From contig PYST01000375.1 of assembly GCA_003049485.1 (NCBI GenBank), positions 1-35,548 on the forward strand: 35,548 nucleotides of DNA, read 5' to 3'. Shown here one piece after another: positions 8,395 to 19,507 of the stretch (positions within the stretch are counted from its first letter, which is position 1; the number at the start of each line of letters is the position of its first letter). Origin of the DNA: Ophioceras dolichostomum (taxonomy: Eukaryota > Ascomycota > Sordariomycetes > Magnaporthales > Ophioceraceae). Under the pieces are notes generated by a model. It was not told the DNA's origin, did not search any database, and was given only the letters and a program-made list of their open reading frames with translations. Made by a program: the position numbers and the translations under genes.

Positions 8395-11300
8395 TGTCCT
8401 AGATTGGTGGAGTTGGAAGTGCTGAAACTGGAACTGCCGATGCTGTTGCGCAGGCAGAGACTGGCGGCGGTGACTTGAAGTACTTTGTCTCCGAGTTGGT
8501 GGGGAAGGCTTGGTGGACGTGGAAGCGGTGCTGTTCGATGGCGGGGTTACAGGAGGAGTCGGGATTGAGGGGACGCCTAAGAATTTGAAGATTGCGTGTT
8601 AAACAGACCGGCAAGACATGCAAACACACATACGCACTCAGAGTAGGAAGCGGCAGCTTTTGTACACCCGTCAAGAGTGGGTGGCACTGGCGAAGAGAGA
8701 AAGGCAGGGCCGGGGAAAAAACCGCTCATTCACTAGCGATAAAATGCTTGCTTCTTTCTGAGTGCGGGAGGGAGATAGAGAAGAGAGCCGACTAGCTCAC
8801 TTTGCCGTATATGAAGGTGGTGACAAAAAAGACTATCAGGTGAGGCAATTTGGTATCAACCAGGGCTTGTCTCACTCACTCACAGCCCAAGAAGCAAACA
8901 CCTCGGGCAGACGCAGCTCGATCAGTAAGGTAGGTGTTGCCGAATGAGATGGGAGAAAAGAAAGACGGCGGTCGGAACATGCAGGAACAGGTCAAGGACG
9001 GAGCCAGCCAGCGAGCCAGGCCACACACCCATATGCATCCCACAACAGCCAACAGCGACGACGCTCATGGTAGTGGCGAGGAGAGAATCAACCCATTATC
9101 CTCTTATCGTCTCATGCTCGTCTGCTGGTTGCCGGTTGCTAGTCGCTGAGCCCCCCAACCCCGGTGGCCCCGATTGATTATTATCCCGCAGCTGTGTGCA
9201 TATAGTGGGATGTAATAGTACAGCGGTATGGTGGAAAGTGAATTGATCTGATGGGATGGGACGACGTGAACCGCCTGACCGACTAGCGTAGTCGGAGAAG
9301 TGAGAAGTGACTCAACCCACGCAACGAGGCAAAGAAACACCTATTCTGAGGGATATGCGTTTCCATATTCTCAACTTGGGCCGCCGAAACCGGGGAAGAC
9401 CAACACCAAGGACCAGACGGACCCCGGCTTTGTGTTGGGAGGAATTGAATGTCACTCAACCGCCTCACATTAGCTGTCCCCAACTGCGGCTGTCCACTTG
9501 GATGCTTCGATTGCTCTTAGCCCTCGGCAACAGTTGGATTGAAGAGGAACGCAGCCTTACGTAAACGCAGAGCAGAGGAAAAGAGAGTGTGGGATTGTGG
9601 GGAGAGGAGACTGGCTTGATGGACAAGAATGAGTAGAATGATTGACGTTATGAATATACCTGAGAAGTAAGCCGTCCTTCCAGGGCCGTTTCCAACGACC
9701 ACCATCGAATGCCATGCGCGGTGGCCGGATCTTAAGCAGACCGCCATCTCCGGCGAATCGAAAAGAGAAGAAAAAAAGGCCGGTTTGGAGAGGCGCTTTC
9801 GCGTTTGTGCGTCCCTTTGACGGTAACAGCTAAAGACTTTGGAAAAAGCTACACCTCAGTGGTTTTCCCCGGATGAGGACGGTAAAAGACTCGGTATCAT
9901 GAGGGAATCCATTAGGCAAATAGCTCCGCCGTTACCGGGGCGGAATGACTGAACGGTAAGCGCTGTTAAGGCCATATACCCTTACACCGCATGAGTTCTA
10001 TCGAGTCTTTATCTTCTTCATATCTCATCCCTGCCGGACGTAGCTCAAGGGTGCTCAAGAAGCGGTCATCAATACGCCATGAACGGCCTGGTCCTCCAAA
10101 GAGAACTTCGGACTTAACGAGGCGCGCCAAGCGGTACCAGTGGTGTCCCGCAATAGCCCGTGGACTGTCCGCTGTGGAGTGGAGGTACAAGATACATTGA
10201 GGTGTGGGGTACCTACCTACCCCTAGAAGTCCACCAACAGAAATTCTCCACGCCGAGGCCATCTCCCGATCGAAAAGACACCAAAGTTATCGTCACCACC
10301 TTCACGTTCGCATGCGCAAAGCCCAAACGCGCTTGCTCCAGCAGCCATGGCTAAGAAAGGTGCGAACAATATTTTCCAGCTAAGCAAAGCAGAAAACCAA
10401 GAACAGCGATCAAAACACAAAGCGCAAAGCACTGAACTAACTGTGTGAAACAAAAAAAACCAGCGAAATCTCGCGTCATCGCGGTGCGCCTGATCTCCAT
10501 GGCCATGACGGGCTTCTTCTACCAGATGTCGAGGCCGAGGACGGCCACGCCCCTGAGCATGCTAAAATACGATCCAGTCGGTACGGCATGACGTTTCTCT
10601 TTTCCGCGCCTTCGTCCCCAGATACAAGTAGACAAATGCCCACCACCTAGATGCCAGTCAGGGGCTTACAAGCTCGGGCAACAACAGTTCGGAGAAAAGT
10701 CCTCTTCCTCGAGCAAAAACGGAAAGGAAGGTAGTCAGTCGCCTTACGTCCTCGTCCGCTGGCAACATTCTCGCCGCCGCTCGCCCTCTCTGCGCTTTCT
10801 TTCGACTCTCCAAAGCGCTCGATGCACCTCGCCAGAGGACTGCTTCTCGTCACAAATACCAATGACCACTCATAGACTACCCTGTGAGGCCATTTGGCCG
10901 GGGAAAGGGGCATTCAACCTAAGATTGAGCCCTACTCCCATGTGTGCAAATGGGGCTGGCATGGGGGTCGGTTCCATCACTAGCAGCCGTCGAGGTTTCT
11001 GATCTCTACGGCGTGCTTGTACGATCTTGTATTTTGATAGCTGGCGGTACCAAAGATGAAAGAAATTTATTTGGGTCTGCTAGCAAGTTGGCTATAACGT
11101 CTCTGACTGCCTCCGATACTAACGTCCGTCGCCTCATTACTCTGTATGTGAGCTCACCAACATGTGCCAAAATAACTCCTGACATGAATCCCTCTCCTTC
11201 CATCCGCCGAACAAGCTCCAACACAAGCAAAAGTTCGCCAGCCAGCAACTGCCCTTCCGATCCTCCTACCGCCTCTTATCCATGTTATGTCAAGCAAATA

Positions 11301-11603
11301 AGTACCTATGTATGATCAGCAGCTTTTTCCCCCTAAGGAATGCTAGGATCTCAGCGGTAAGGCCGTAGTTGGCGGGCAAGGCCCCTCCCGCTAGACGGTC
11401 ATATAGTGAGTGTCTAGTGTGCAACAGTGAGGGAGCAGAAGTCAAGCAAGCCAAACAGAGTGTAAACAGATGGTGGAGCTACTCTCTCGCACTCCTCCGG
11501 TGCCTTCTCGAGAAGCCACCTCATCACCAATGCCACCAGTCCAGGATCATGCCTGAGAAGGGGGGCAGCGATCTCTCGAGGGCGGTTCACAGCGAACGAT
11601 CGC
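8395..11603. other. 3.2-kb stretch without a recognisable gene
   Basis: This stretch separates the 5' end of ALT1 from the 3' end of the coiled-coil gene. Short frames occur but none is recognisable. Two minus-strand frames look somewhat protein-like: 9966-10262 (includes AGHHWYRLARLVKSEVLFGG) and about 11006-11275 (includes RMEGEGFMSGVILAHVGEL). Both could be chance or decayed exons. A GGTACCTACCTACC motif lies near 10208-10225. No transposon ends, tRNA or 5S rRNA were found by eye. Confidence 0.45.
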
Positions 11604-14600
11604 TCAAATTCCGCTAGCTGTGACTCGTCCTGAAGGCTCAGCCTCGCGGATGCACATTAGGACAGGCTTGCGACGTTTTGCAGCCCTGTCTCCTCTTGCC
11701 TGAGAAGAAGGCAGTGGCTCGGAGTCATAGAAGCCCCTCTTCCGCGATGTAGATCTGGTCGCTGGCGGCTTGTCCTGGCCGTCGTCATCAATCTGCTTCT
11801 CACTACCGTCAACAGGCTGTGCTGATCCTTGGCTACCATCCTGGTGCTTCAGGATGGACTTCGGCCGATTAGATACGCGGCGCCTCGACTGCTCCTGCTG
11901 CACAGTGATCGTCTGTGCCGATCGGTCCGCTTCGTCCGTCGAGAACTGCACTGAGATGCGCTTACAGTCGGCCACCTGTTCGGCTCTCTTTTCACCCGTA
12001 CCCTCTTGTTCTTCCTCGTGTTTGGTCTCCTGGAAAGCACTCTCGGTAGTGCTATGGGGGCCCCTGTCGACAGAGCTGCCAGAATCTCCATCTGCATTCT
12101 CGAGACCTTCATCCGGCTTAGCTCTCGTTTTGGATACTCCACCTTGAGTCACCTGTGAGTTGTCGTCAAGAGAGACACCATAAAGCAGACGCAGCTCATC
12201 CATTCGAAGCCTGAGATCATCGTACATGGCTTGGAGAAGTGTTGATGCATCTGCTGGGGTGCCAGGTCGGCGTTCGTTGGCCTGGTTCTCGCCGAGAAGA
12301 TGCTTGACGTGGAGCTTGAGGCTGGTCATCAACTCTCCCACCCGCCCCTTCGCCTTGGATAGCAGGTCCGAGATTTGGGGATTCGGCCCTTTGTTACGTT
12401 CGAGCTCGTTGATTCTCTTCTTGAGGATAGCGATCGTGTTGGAGTCGCGACCCAGTTCCTTGTTGAGCTTGGCCACTTCCATCGCATTCTCTTGCGAAGC
12501 CTCGTCCAGATGCGATTGCACACGGTTTCGCTCACCCTCTTGAGACTTGGCGAGATCTTGCGCTTGAGCCAGCTCCAATTCTCTCTTTGCGATTACCCGA
12601 GTCGCTTCACTGGCACGAGACTCGGCGTCGGCTAGTTCAGTCTCGAGGGCTGCCACTCTGTCTCGAGCTTGTGCCAGCCTTGAGGAGGTCTGTGACTGTG
12701 AATCGAGCTTTCTCTCAAGAGACTGCAATGCCTCTGCGTCCTGGCTTTGCTTCAGCTGCATTCCGCGCAGGGCCTGCTCTGCATCTCGCAAGAACGATCT
12801 AGTCGATTCCAACTCCTTCGCAGACGTCTCTGCCTTGAGCCGCAGCGCGTTCAGTTCGGCCTCAAACTTGGCGCGGGCCTTCGCAATAGCCTCCTCATAG
12901 TCGCGCCTCAGACGTACCTCCTGCTGCTCGATATCCCGCAAGACGTCCTCTTTCCCGTCGGTCATGCTTTTGAGTTCCTCGTCGTGCTTTTTGTCCCTGG
13001 CTTTGAGGTCCTGCTGAAGCTGTGTGATGGTAGCGTTCTTCTCACCGAGCTCAGTCCGTAGCACCTGGCTACGTTCTTGAACAGCCCGCAGTTTGGCCAA
13101 CGTTCTCGGATTCTCAAGAGGCATGTTGCTCTTTTCGGCCAACTCGTTAGCCAGCCGGCGGCTTTCTCCCTCATGGCTCTCGGCAACTTGTTGCCAAAAG
13201 GCAAGCTCCTCGGTCACGCGCTGGCGCTCCTCGTCGGCCTCCGTGACCATTGTGGCAAGCAAAGCGTTTTCCTCCTTCAGCTCGGCTAGAGCTGCGGTCA
13301 TCGCATCGCCTTTTCCTTTATTCTCATTCCAGATTTCTTCAATCTGGCGGATGTCAGCGGCGAGCTGCCTGCCAGCCTCCTCTGTGCGCGCCTGGGAGTC
13401 TGTAACCTGCGCTATGCCAGGAATAACTCGGGATGCAACTCCAGTGCAGATCTCCCTAATGTGCTCGATGTTCTGCCCTTGGACAGCGCTCTGCGACAAC
13501 ACGCTTTCCAGGACTTTCATGGCCTCACCGAACTTGGAATCCCGCACATCGCCCCTCTGAATGAGAGGTAGGAGGTACCGGATACCGCATTCATCCAGCT
13601 TGCTGGTGATGCTGGCAGTCTGGCAGCCGAGCTGCTGTTTGATGATAGCCTCCAGGGCCTGAACTTGGCCCTGATCTTTCGCGAGCGTCTCGATCATGCG
13701 TCTCTCTTCGGCGAGCTCCGCGTTTAAGGAGTTGGCTTCCGCCCGCAACTGCCGAATGATGAGGTCCTCTGCAGATTGATAAGTATTAGCAAGTAGTAAG
13801 GTGAGTGCTCGGTCAAAGGAACAAATCGCGGCTTACTGTCGTGAGACTCTCTCTTGCGCTGCTCCTGCACAGACTTCACGGTGGCCATCAGCCGGGACTG
13901 ACAGTCTTCTGACCTCTTCACTGCGTCATCTTTCTCTGCTCTCAAGGCCTGAATCCTGCGGTTCACCATGTTTATGGCATCATTGCTGGCGCTACATGAG
14001 CGCGAATACAGGTCCTGCTGCTCCTTAACGGCTGCGTTGAGCCGCTCCCTCAACTTCGTGCATCTCTCCGTCAACTTCCCTTTCATCTTCTCTTTGTCTT
14101 CCCTGAGCACGTCGTTCTCTGAAGCTAGCTGAGTGGCTCGGTCGTTGAGAAGACCAAGCTCGGACTCCAGTGCTTGGATTTGCTGCCTTTGTCCGGTGAG
14201 TCTCAGTCTCAGCTCCCTCTGTTTAGCGTCGCTCCTCTTCTTCATGACCTTGTACCCTTGAAGAAACTGGTCCGAGCTGGACCTAGTCTCGCAGGAGCGT
14301 ATGGATGTACGACTGGGGCTGCCAGGGGCAGTGGGAGTTTGGCAGAACTTTCCACGGTTAGACACGCTGTCGCTGTTGTGTTGCAGGACTAGGTTCCTGT
14401 AATGGGCGGCGTTAGAGCTCCCTGAGCTGTGTTGAGCATGCTTTCCAAAACCGCTTTGTTGTTTGAACGGACCGCCCAGCTTCGTTGGAGCTCGGCGTGC
14501 CGGGGTGGGTGTCGGTCTACCGAATTCTTCATGCTGTCCCACCGTTGTGCCTACGGCTGAGTGCTGAGCGTTCTGACGACGTTCCGCGGCGGCTCGAAGT

Positions 14601-15373
14601 GGTGGCTGGTCTGGCTGCGTGGTACCTGACGCCTGGCCCTCGCCTAGTAGATGTCGATCAGATGGCATTGCCAGTGTGTTAGATATCGTCTGGTTGGCTT
14701 CGCCTGAGCCCATGAAACCACTCGAATATGTAGACCCGTGGGCTGCGGCAGGCTTCGCCGCTGGCATTGAAATCAAGGAAGGACGACCAGAACTGAGGCT
14801 GTCGATGCGGTCAGGATCGGGAAACGGACGCCGTCGCACGCTTGCAGTTGCTGTTCTGCGAGCTGAAGAAGGACTCGTCGTTTTGAATCCCACGGGTCCA
14901 CCCTCGTCGTCTCGGCGTGTCGCGAGGAGGTCTTCGTCGGACACATCCTTGACCGCGACCCTCGCTGGGGATGGGAAGGTCGGTACTGGAGGATGAACCT
15001 TCGGTCGTGCGGACTGGATCGCGGATGACAATCCGTGTGTAGGGATTCTGACCTCATTCTCTTCGCTCCGACTCTCGATGACATGGCGAAAAGGATCTGC
15101 GCCATTTCCCATCCTCTGTTGTAGCTCCTCTTGCCGAGTGAACTTTCCCGGCGGAGAGATATTCGCCTTCGGCCATGTAAATCCCTCATCGATCTCGAGA
15201 GGATCGAAGGTGTCGAGAAGGAAGTTAGGCCTTGGGATGTGACCGGTTGCTTCCTTGCCATGGGGCTGCGTCTTCAAGGCTTCAGTCAAAAGTGGCTTCG
15301 GCCGAACCGCGGCCTCTGGGTGGTTTTGGTACCCTGCAGGGCCGCAACCACCCTCATCCGCCGGTGTCGCCAT
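11604..15373 (-). CDS. Large nuclear-type coiled-coil protein, function unassigned
   Basis: Exon 1 (15373-13837) and exon 2 (13768-11604) are joined by removing a 68-bp intron with donor GTAAGC, a GCTAATA branch point and acceptor CTGCAG, giving 1233 aa. Residues 1 to about 370 are low-complexity, rich in Ser, Pro and Arg. A long alpha-helical coiled coil runs from about 375 to 1040, interrupted near 555-620 by a non-heptad region including GIRYLLPLIQRGDVRD. The last 190 residues are disordered and basic, with RRRVSNRPKSILKH and RGDRAAKRRKP, which look like nuclear localisation signals. I recognise no catalytic domain. The plan (disordered head, central coil, basic tail) is that of synaptonemal-complex filament or spindle/kinetochore proteins, which is inference only. 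The ATG at 15373 has a weak context, and the frame stays open 130 codons upstream without another ATG. Confidence 0.75.
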
Positions 15374-16276
15374 GAGGTCAGTCGAGCTCAGTGAGGCACG
15401 GAGGTCTCGATGGACGGAAGTTTTTGCGCTTCCTGGACCGTTGGGAGGCAGACATTGACCCACGAAGTCTTCTGCTTGGGGGGAGACGAAGAGCAAAGGA
15501 CTGCAGAGCAAGAGACTTGACGCAGGTGCGGAAGATGGAATAGTTTCAAGTGGCGGAGCACTTTCAAGCAACCCATGGACTGAGGCAGGTGCTTCATCTG
15601 CACCTGCTCCAGTTGCGAAGCCGAAGAGAGAAAGTGCGCATGAGCTCCTGCCGCGGTTCGGACCCTGGTTATCGGGACGGCCTAGGTGGTACCTATAGGT
15701 ACCCCTCCCCTCGAGTCCTAATGACAATGAGGTTTTGGTATGGCTACAAGTTACATGGAGCAAGGGCTCTATGGCGTCCTCTAGTGCCTCTCGTCGTCTT
15801 TATCCTGCTCCATATCCAGTGGATAACTTGCACCGAACGTACAGCACAGTTCTCAGCGGGCCATGGTCGGGCTGGTAGTCTAGGTTGCGCGACCGGAGGA
15901 CTTAATCGTGGAAGGGCGACTGCAGATTGACATTGGCAGTTTCTAGTTGGAAAGATTCTAGCTCCTTTCGTGGTTACGGCTGGGCAATGGGTCGGAATTG
16001 TAAACTGGTGTCCCCGCCTTGTAGTGCCCTGAGAGTGCATTAAATGCTGCAGGGGAAACGCTTGGTATTGGAGACTAGAATATATTGTTGTATCTCCCTA
16101 GGTAGGATGAGGCTCATCGTGACCTCGATTCCGGTAGCATTCCTTGTGGGAAGCCTAGGGGCCATCAGGCTCGAGGTTAAAAAAGAAAATAAATCCGATA
16201 GCCGCAGGGGTTGTCGAGATAGTCTCATCTATCAACGTGACCAAATAAATTGTGATAATGACCTCTGCGGCAACCC
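15374..16276. other. Intergenic between coiled-coil gene and VOC gene
   Basis: This 903-bp stretch includes an open continuation (15374-15763) of the downstream reading frame with no ATG. It could be 5' leader or hold an upstream coding exon of the coiled-coil gene. A CCTAGGTGGTACCTATAGGTACC cluster lies at about 15681-15705. No other gene is seen. Confidence 0.5.
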
Positions 16277-16693
16277 TCACACACTAAACTCGAGTCGATT
16301 TCCGCTGAAATCACGAGCAAAAAACCGCTGGGGATATTCCTCCCCCTTGGCGCCGCTGCTCTCGCCACCAGGTTTGTCTGCGGCCTTGGGAGCCCCCTCG
16401 CCGCCCCTCTCGAAGTGCTCCCATATCCTCTGCTGCAGCTGCAACAGCTTTTCGCCCGACTCGAGCTTGAAGCAAGGATGCCGGGAAGACTCGAACGTGA
16501 AATCGTCCGGCTTGCCGAATGCAATGTGGACTTGTTGTCCTGACGTCCCTATGTCGAACCAGGCGAGCGTCCCGACTTGGAGAGCAGGTACAGGCCGCGG
16601 GGTCAGGCCGAGTGTCTCCCCATAGAAGGCGTTGGCAGCGGGGAGGGTGCCTGGCGGGACAACCAGGTTGATATGGTGGATGCCGGAGATCAT
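16277..16693 (-). CDS. VOC-superfamily (glyoxalase/dioxygenase fold) protein
   Basis: This single-exon 138-aa protein has the vicinal-oxygen-chelate fold. It opens with ISGIHHINLVVPPGTLPAANAFYGETLGL, the typical first beta-alpha-beta unit in which the early His is a metal ligand. The second half has QVHIAFGKPDDF, a RHPCFKLES segment and the closing NRLEFSV, whose Glu is the usual last metal ligand. Members act as glyoxalases, ring-cleaving dioxygenases or resistance proteins, and the substrate cannot be predicted from sequence alone. The ATG at 16693 begins right at the fold, so the start is well supported. It lies tandem to the coiled-coil gene with no sign of a functional link. A Gly/Lys/Ser-rich loop (about 101-120) replaces part of the usual second unit. 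Confidence 0.85.
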   Translation of the reverse strand: MISGIHHINLVVPPGTLPAANAFYGETLGLTPRPVPALQVGTLAWFDIGTSGQQVHIAFGKPDDFTFESSRHPCFKLESGEKLLQLQQRIWEHFERGGEGAPKAADKPGGESSGAKGEEYPQRFFARDFSGNRLEFSV

Positions 16694-19507
16694 AGTTGTT
16701 GCGTTGTATGACTTGTCCGTCTAGAAGGACTCGGAACCCCCGCAGACATCTGCCAGCAGTGAGGGGTGGAAGGGTGGAACACCAAGTCTCTGTAGCTCGG
16801 TCTACCGTTATGTCATGGAGTCAGCAACATAGCCCTTGCTCACGAACTATGGTCGAGGAATCTTCTTTGGATCACAAGATCTTATCTGCCCATGCCTAGG
16901 CTAAGCAGCTGCCCAAGGCAATCATCGTTGGGTTCGGTCTATTTACATCAGGTAGAGCGCTGGCTCATCCAAGGGAGTGGACACCTGGCCATGGAAGACA
17001 TAAACGTATAGGGAAAGGCGCGAACTTACCGGCTTAGGAGAAAGGAATTCGCCTGGGGAAGTCAAGTTGTCAAGTCCACAGCCTCTGAGTCCTAAGTCGG
17101 AAGTCTGTGTGATACAATGTAGATTTTGGTGTTTTATCAATAGTGGAAACAGGACGGGCTACGTGTATTCAGGTTCTTGAGCCCGGAAAACCCCTCCTTA
17201 TTACGTGCTGATCCGGAAAAGCAACCGTAAGTTGCAGCAACCAATCGGCGAAGCCCAGCCCTTGCCAGTACTTTACCTTACATTAGAATATGGTGCAAAC
17301 CTCTATATAGAAACCGACCGTTTGTCGACAGCTTTCCATGGATGCCTTCGATATTTTCCCGGCCTTGTTGAGCCTCGCAGTGTGGTACAGTGGGGGAGTA
17401 GTTCGGGCTGGGAGGCTACCTAGTACCTACCTAGATACTACTGCACAGTGTGTGGAGGAAGTAAGTTGAAGTGATAGACTGAGTTTTAAGGGGCCAAGGG
17501 GCGGGCCAACAAGTGACTGGAGATCCAGAGGCTCGTCGTCGAGGATCATCAAGGGGGCGCTGAGGACGCCGGCTTCCGCCCGTGACGTCCACTGCCGGAT
17601 CATGAATAGGACTGATCGGCAACCAAGCTTGTAGCTCCTAGTAGCTGCTTGGTAGGAAACGGGCCAGAACCCTTGGCTGAAGATGAAGGGTGGGGATGTT
17701 CAAACAGTCTCGTTCATCACAAAAATTTGAGACCTTCGCCCTTTGCTTTCCAGCCAGGTTGTTAGAATTCGAAACATTGATTCCGCAACCGACCCACCCC
17801 CCACTCAACTTCTATTTATACCTCAAAGTCAAGAAGTTAGAGACTCGCGACTCGAGACTGGACTCCTGAAGGTTGCCAAAAGTGTCACTGCTAGACATCA
17901 CCGAAATCCCTTCAGTCTGGAATGTGCGATGGGATGTGATTGGGGAGCGCAATGATGGATGTGCGTGATGGACTGCACTGGCCGATCTTCTCAGATCGTT
18001 TGAAGAAGGTACAACTCTTGGCAGCGAGAAACAAGTCCTGGCCCTGAAGAATAAAAGCATCCGAGACACTGAAAAAGGGCGATTGATGAGGGCGTCGGCT
18101 AAAGCATACCACGCTAATGTACCTCCCTTATTTGACTAGACGGTGAAGGGATGGGAAAGATCGTTGCTGAATACGACGTTACTTGACGTCCACATTACTC
18201 TAACGTCTGTACATAGGTAGTAGGTAGTACGGAAGAGGGAGGCTGGAATATCTGGAGGAATGTCTGGAGGCACAACTGAGGAGAAAGAAGTGACAGGCTA
18301 CCCTCGCCAGAGTTCGCAGATCAACCGGTAGCTGTCCAGAGTCTGTCTCAAGAGGGAGAAGCCTCAGGGAGCCAACGGCTCAGCCGGTTGCCACGGCGTT
18401 ACTCAGTGCTTGAAAAGTATACCAGGTACCAGGTACGGGTAGCTTGCGCAAGGCTGCACCCGCAGCTTCCACGTTCGCTTCCAGATTCGCTTCGGTACCT
18501 ACAAAGACGGGACGGGAAGCAAGCGGTCTCAATTCTGGCTGACCTGACACTGACAGCAGCCCAGTAAGCTGTGATGACTCGTCAACTCACCTGAGAAGGC
18601 CGACAAGACACGGCCACGCAGCTGATTGTTCAGGTGTGGCTGAGCGTGGCCGCCACATCATTGGCTCCCAGAGTGACGAAGAAAGTTCTCCCATAGCAAA
18701 GGCACGGAGCCTAAGCATCAACATGCTCAGAGAATTGCACAATGATGACTTTGGATTTAGTAGGTGATTAGAGTACCATAAAAAGCCCCTGAAAAAGGCG
18801 CGAAGAGGGTTTTTAGGCTCCTGACACTGCTGGGACGTGTTCTCAAGCAGTGGCGGCTGGTAGTGGGTCACTCTTGGCACCGGCCTGGGTGCCTTGGGCC
18901 TGGGTCGAGCCTGGCCGGTGCAGGGATAAGCACGGCAAGGACACTTCTCCAAGTGTCAAGACGGTCGCCCGTTCCATCTCTGAACCACTGAAACAGACCA
19001 AACCGTGTGTTTCTTGAGAGGATAGCAGTTGCCACCTGCTGGCCGTCCGTTAATCTTCCTCTTTTTTTTTCTGCGGACTTTTCTCTTCACTTACTTTTTC
19101 CCATCGTGTCTTTGTCTTTTTTTACTCCAGGTACTTCCTCCGCGGCATCCTTCATCATTCATTGTCGCGTCTCCCATTCAGACTCGAGCGCCAGTCCTTC
19201 TTTGCATCCCTATCTCGATCCAGCCCAGTCTACTCCGCAACTGTGGCCTAGACTTTGGGTATCGCAGCCACCGCATCACGATCCCCAGACAAGCAAGTGA
19301 ACAAGGACGGACGATTAGATACCGCGGTCGTCCAGCCGGACTAGTTTTGTGCTCGCGCGCTAGGCCTCTTCTTTTTCGACGACTTCTCCCTATGGTTTCG
19401 ACCGTGTAAAGAGAGTATCGCTCGCCTACCCACTACGAGCCCGCATCTACGCAATAGGTCGGGTAGCTAGCTGGTCGAGGTCCCCGGGCCACATCGATCG
19501 CCTCGCC
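16694..19507. other. 2.8-kb stretch without a recognisable gene, upstream of kexin
   Basis: Small frames on both strands match nothing I recognise. TACCTAGGTA-like clusters occur near 17416-17440, 18210-18230 and 18421-18440. From about 19046 to 19180 the plus strand is pyrimidine-rich, as is common in fungal promoters and 5' leaders. The right part must contain the kexin promoter. Confidence 0.45.
19046..19180 (+). promoter_or_regulatory. Pyrimidine-rich tract in the kexin upstream region
   Basis: The plus strand is dominated by C and T over this stretch, including a run of nine T. CT-rich tracts often lie just upstream of transcription starts of fungal genes. It lies about 330-460 bp before the kexin ATG. 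The role is inferred from composition and position only. Confidence 0.35.

Noticed and set aside
16277..16693. VOC protein as an antibiotic-resistance gene of bacterial origin
   Set aside because: The superfamily is broad and common in fungi; nothing in composition or flanks shows transfer.
18587..18952. 121-codon minus-strand frame in the gap before kexin
   Set aside because: Composition is Pro/Arg/Ser-biased without motifs, and no splice-supported extension was found.
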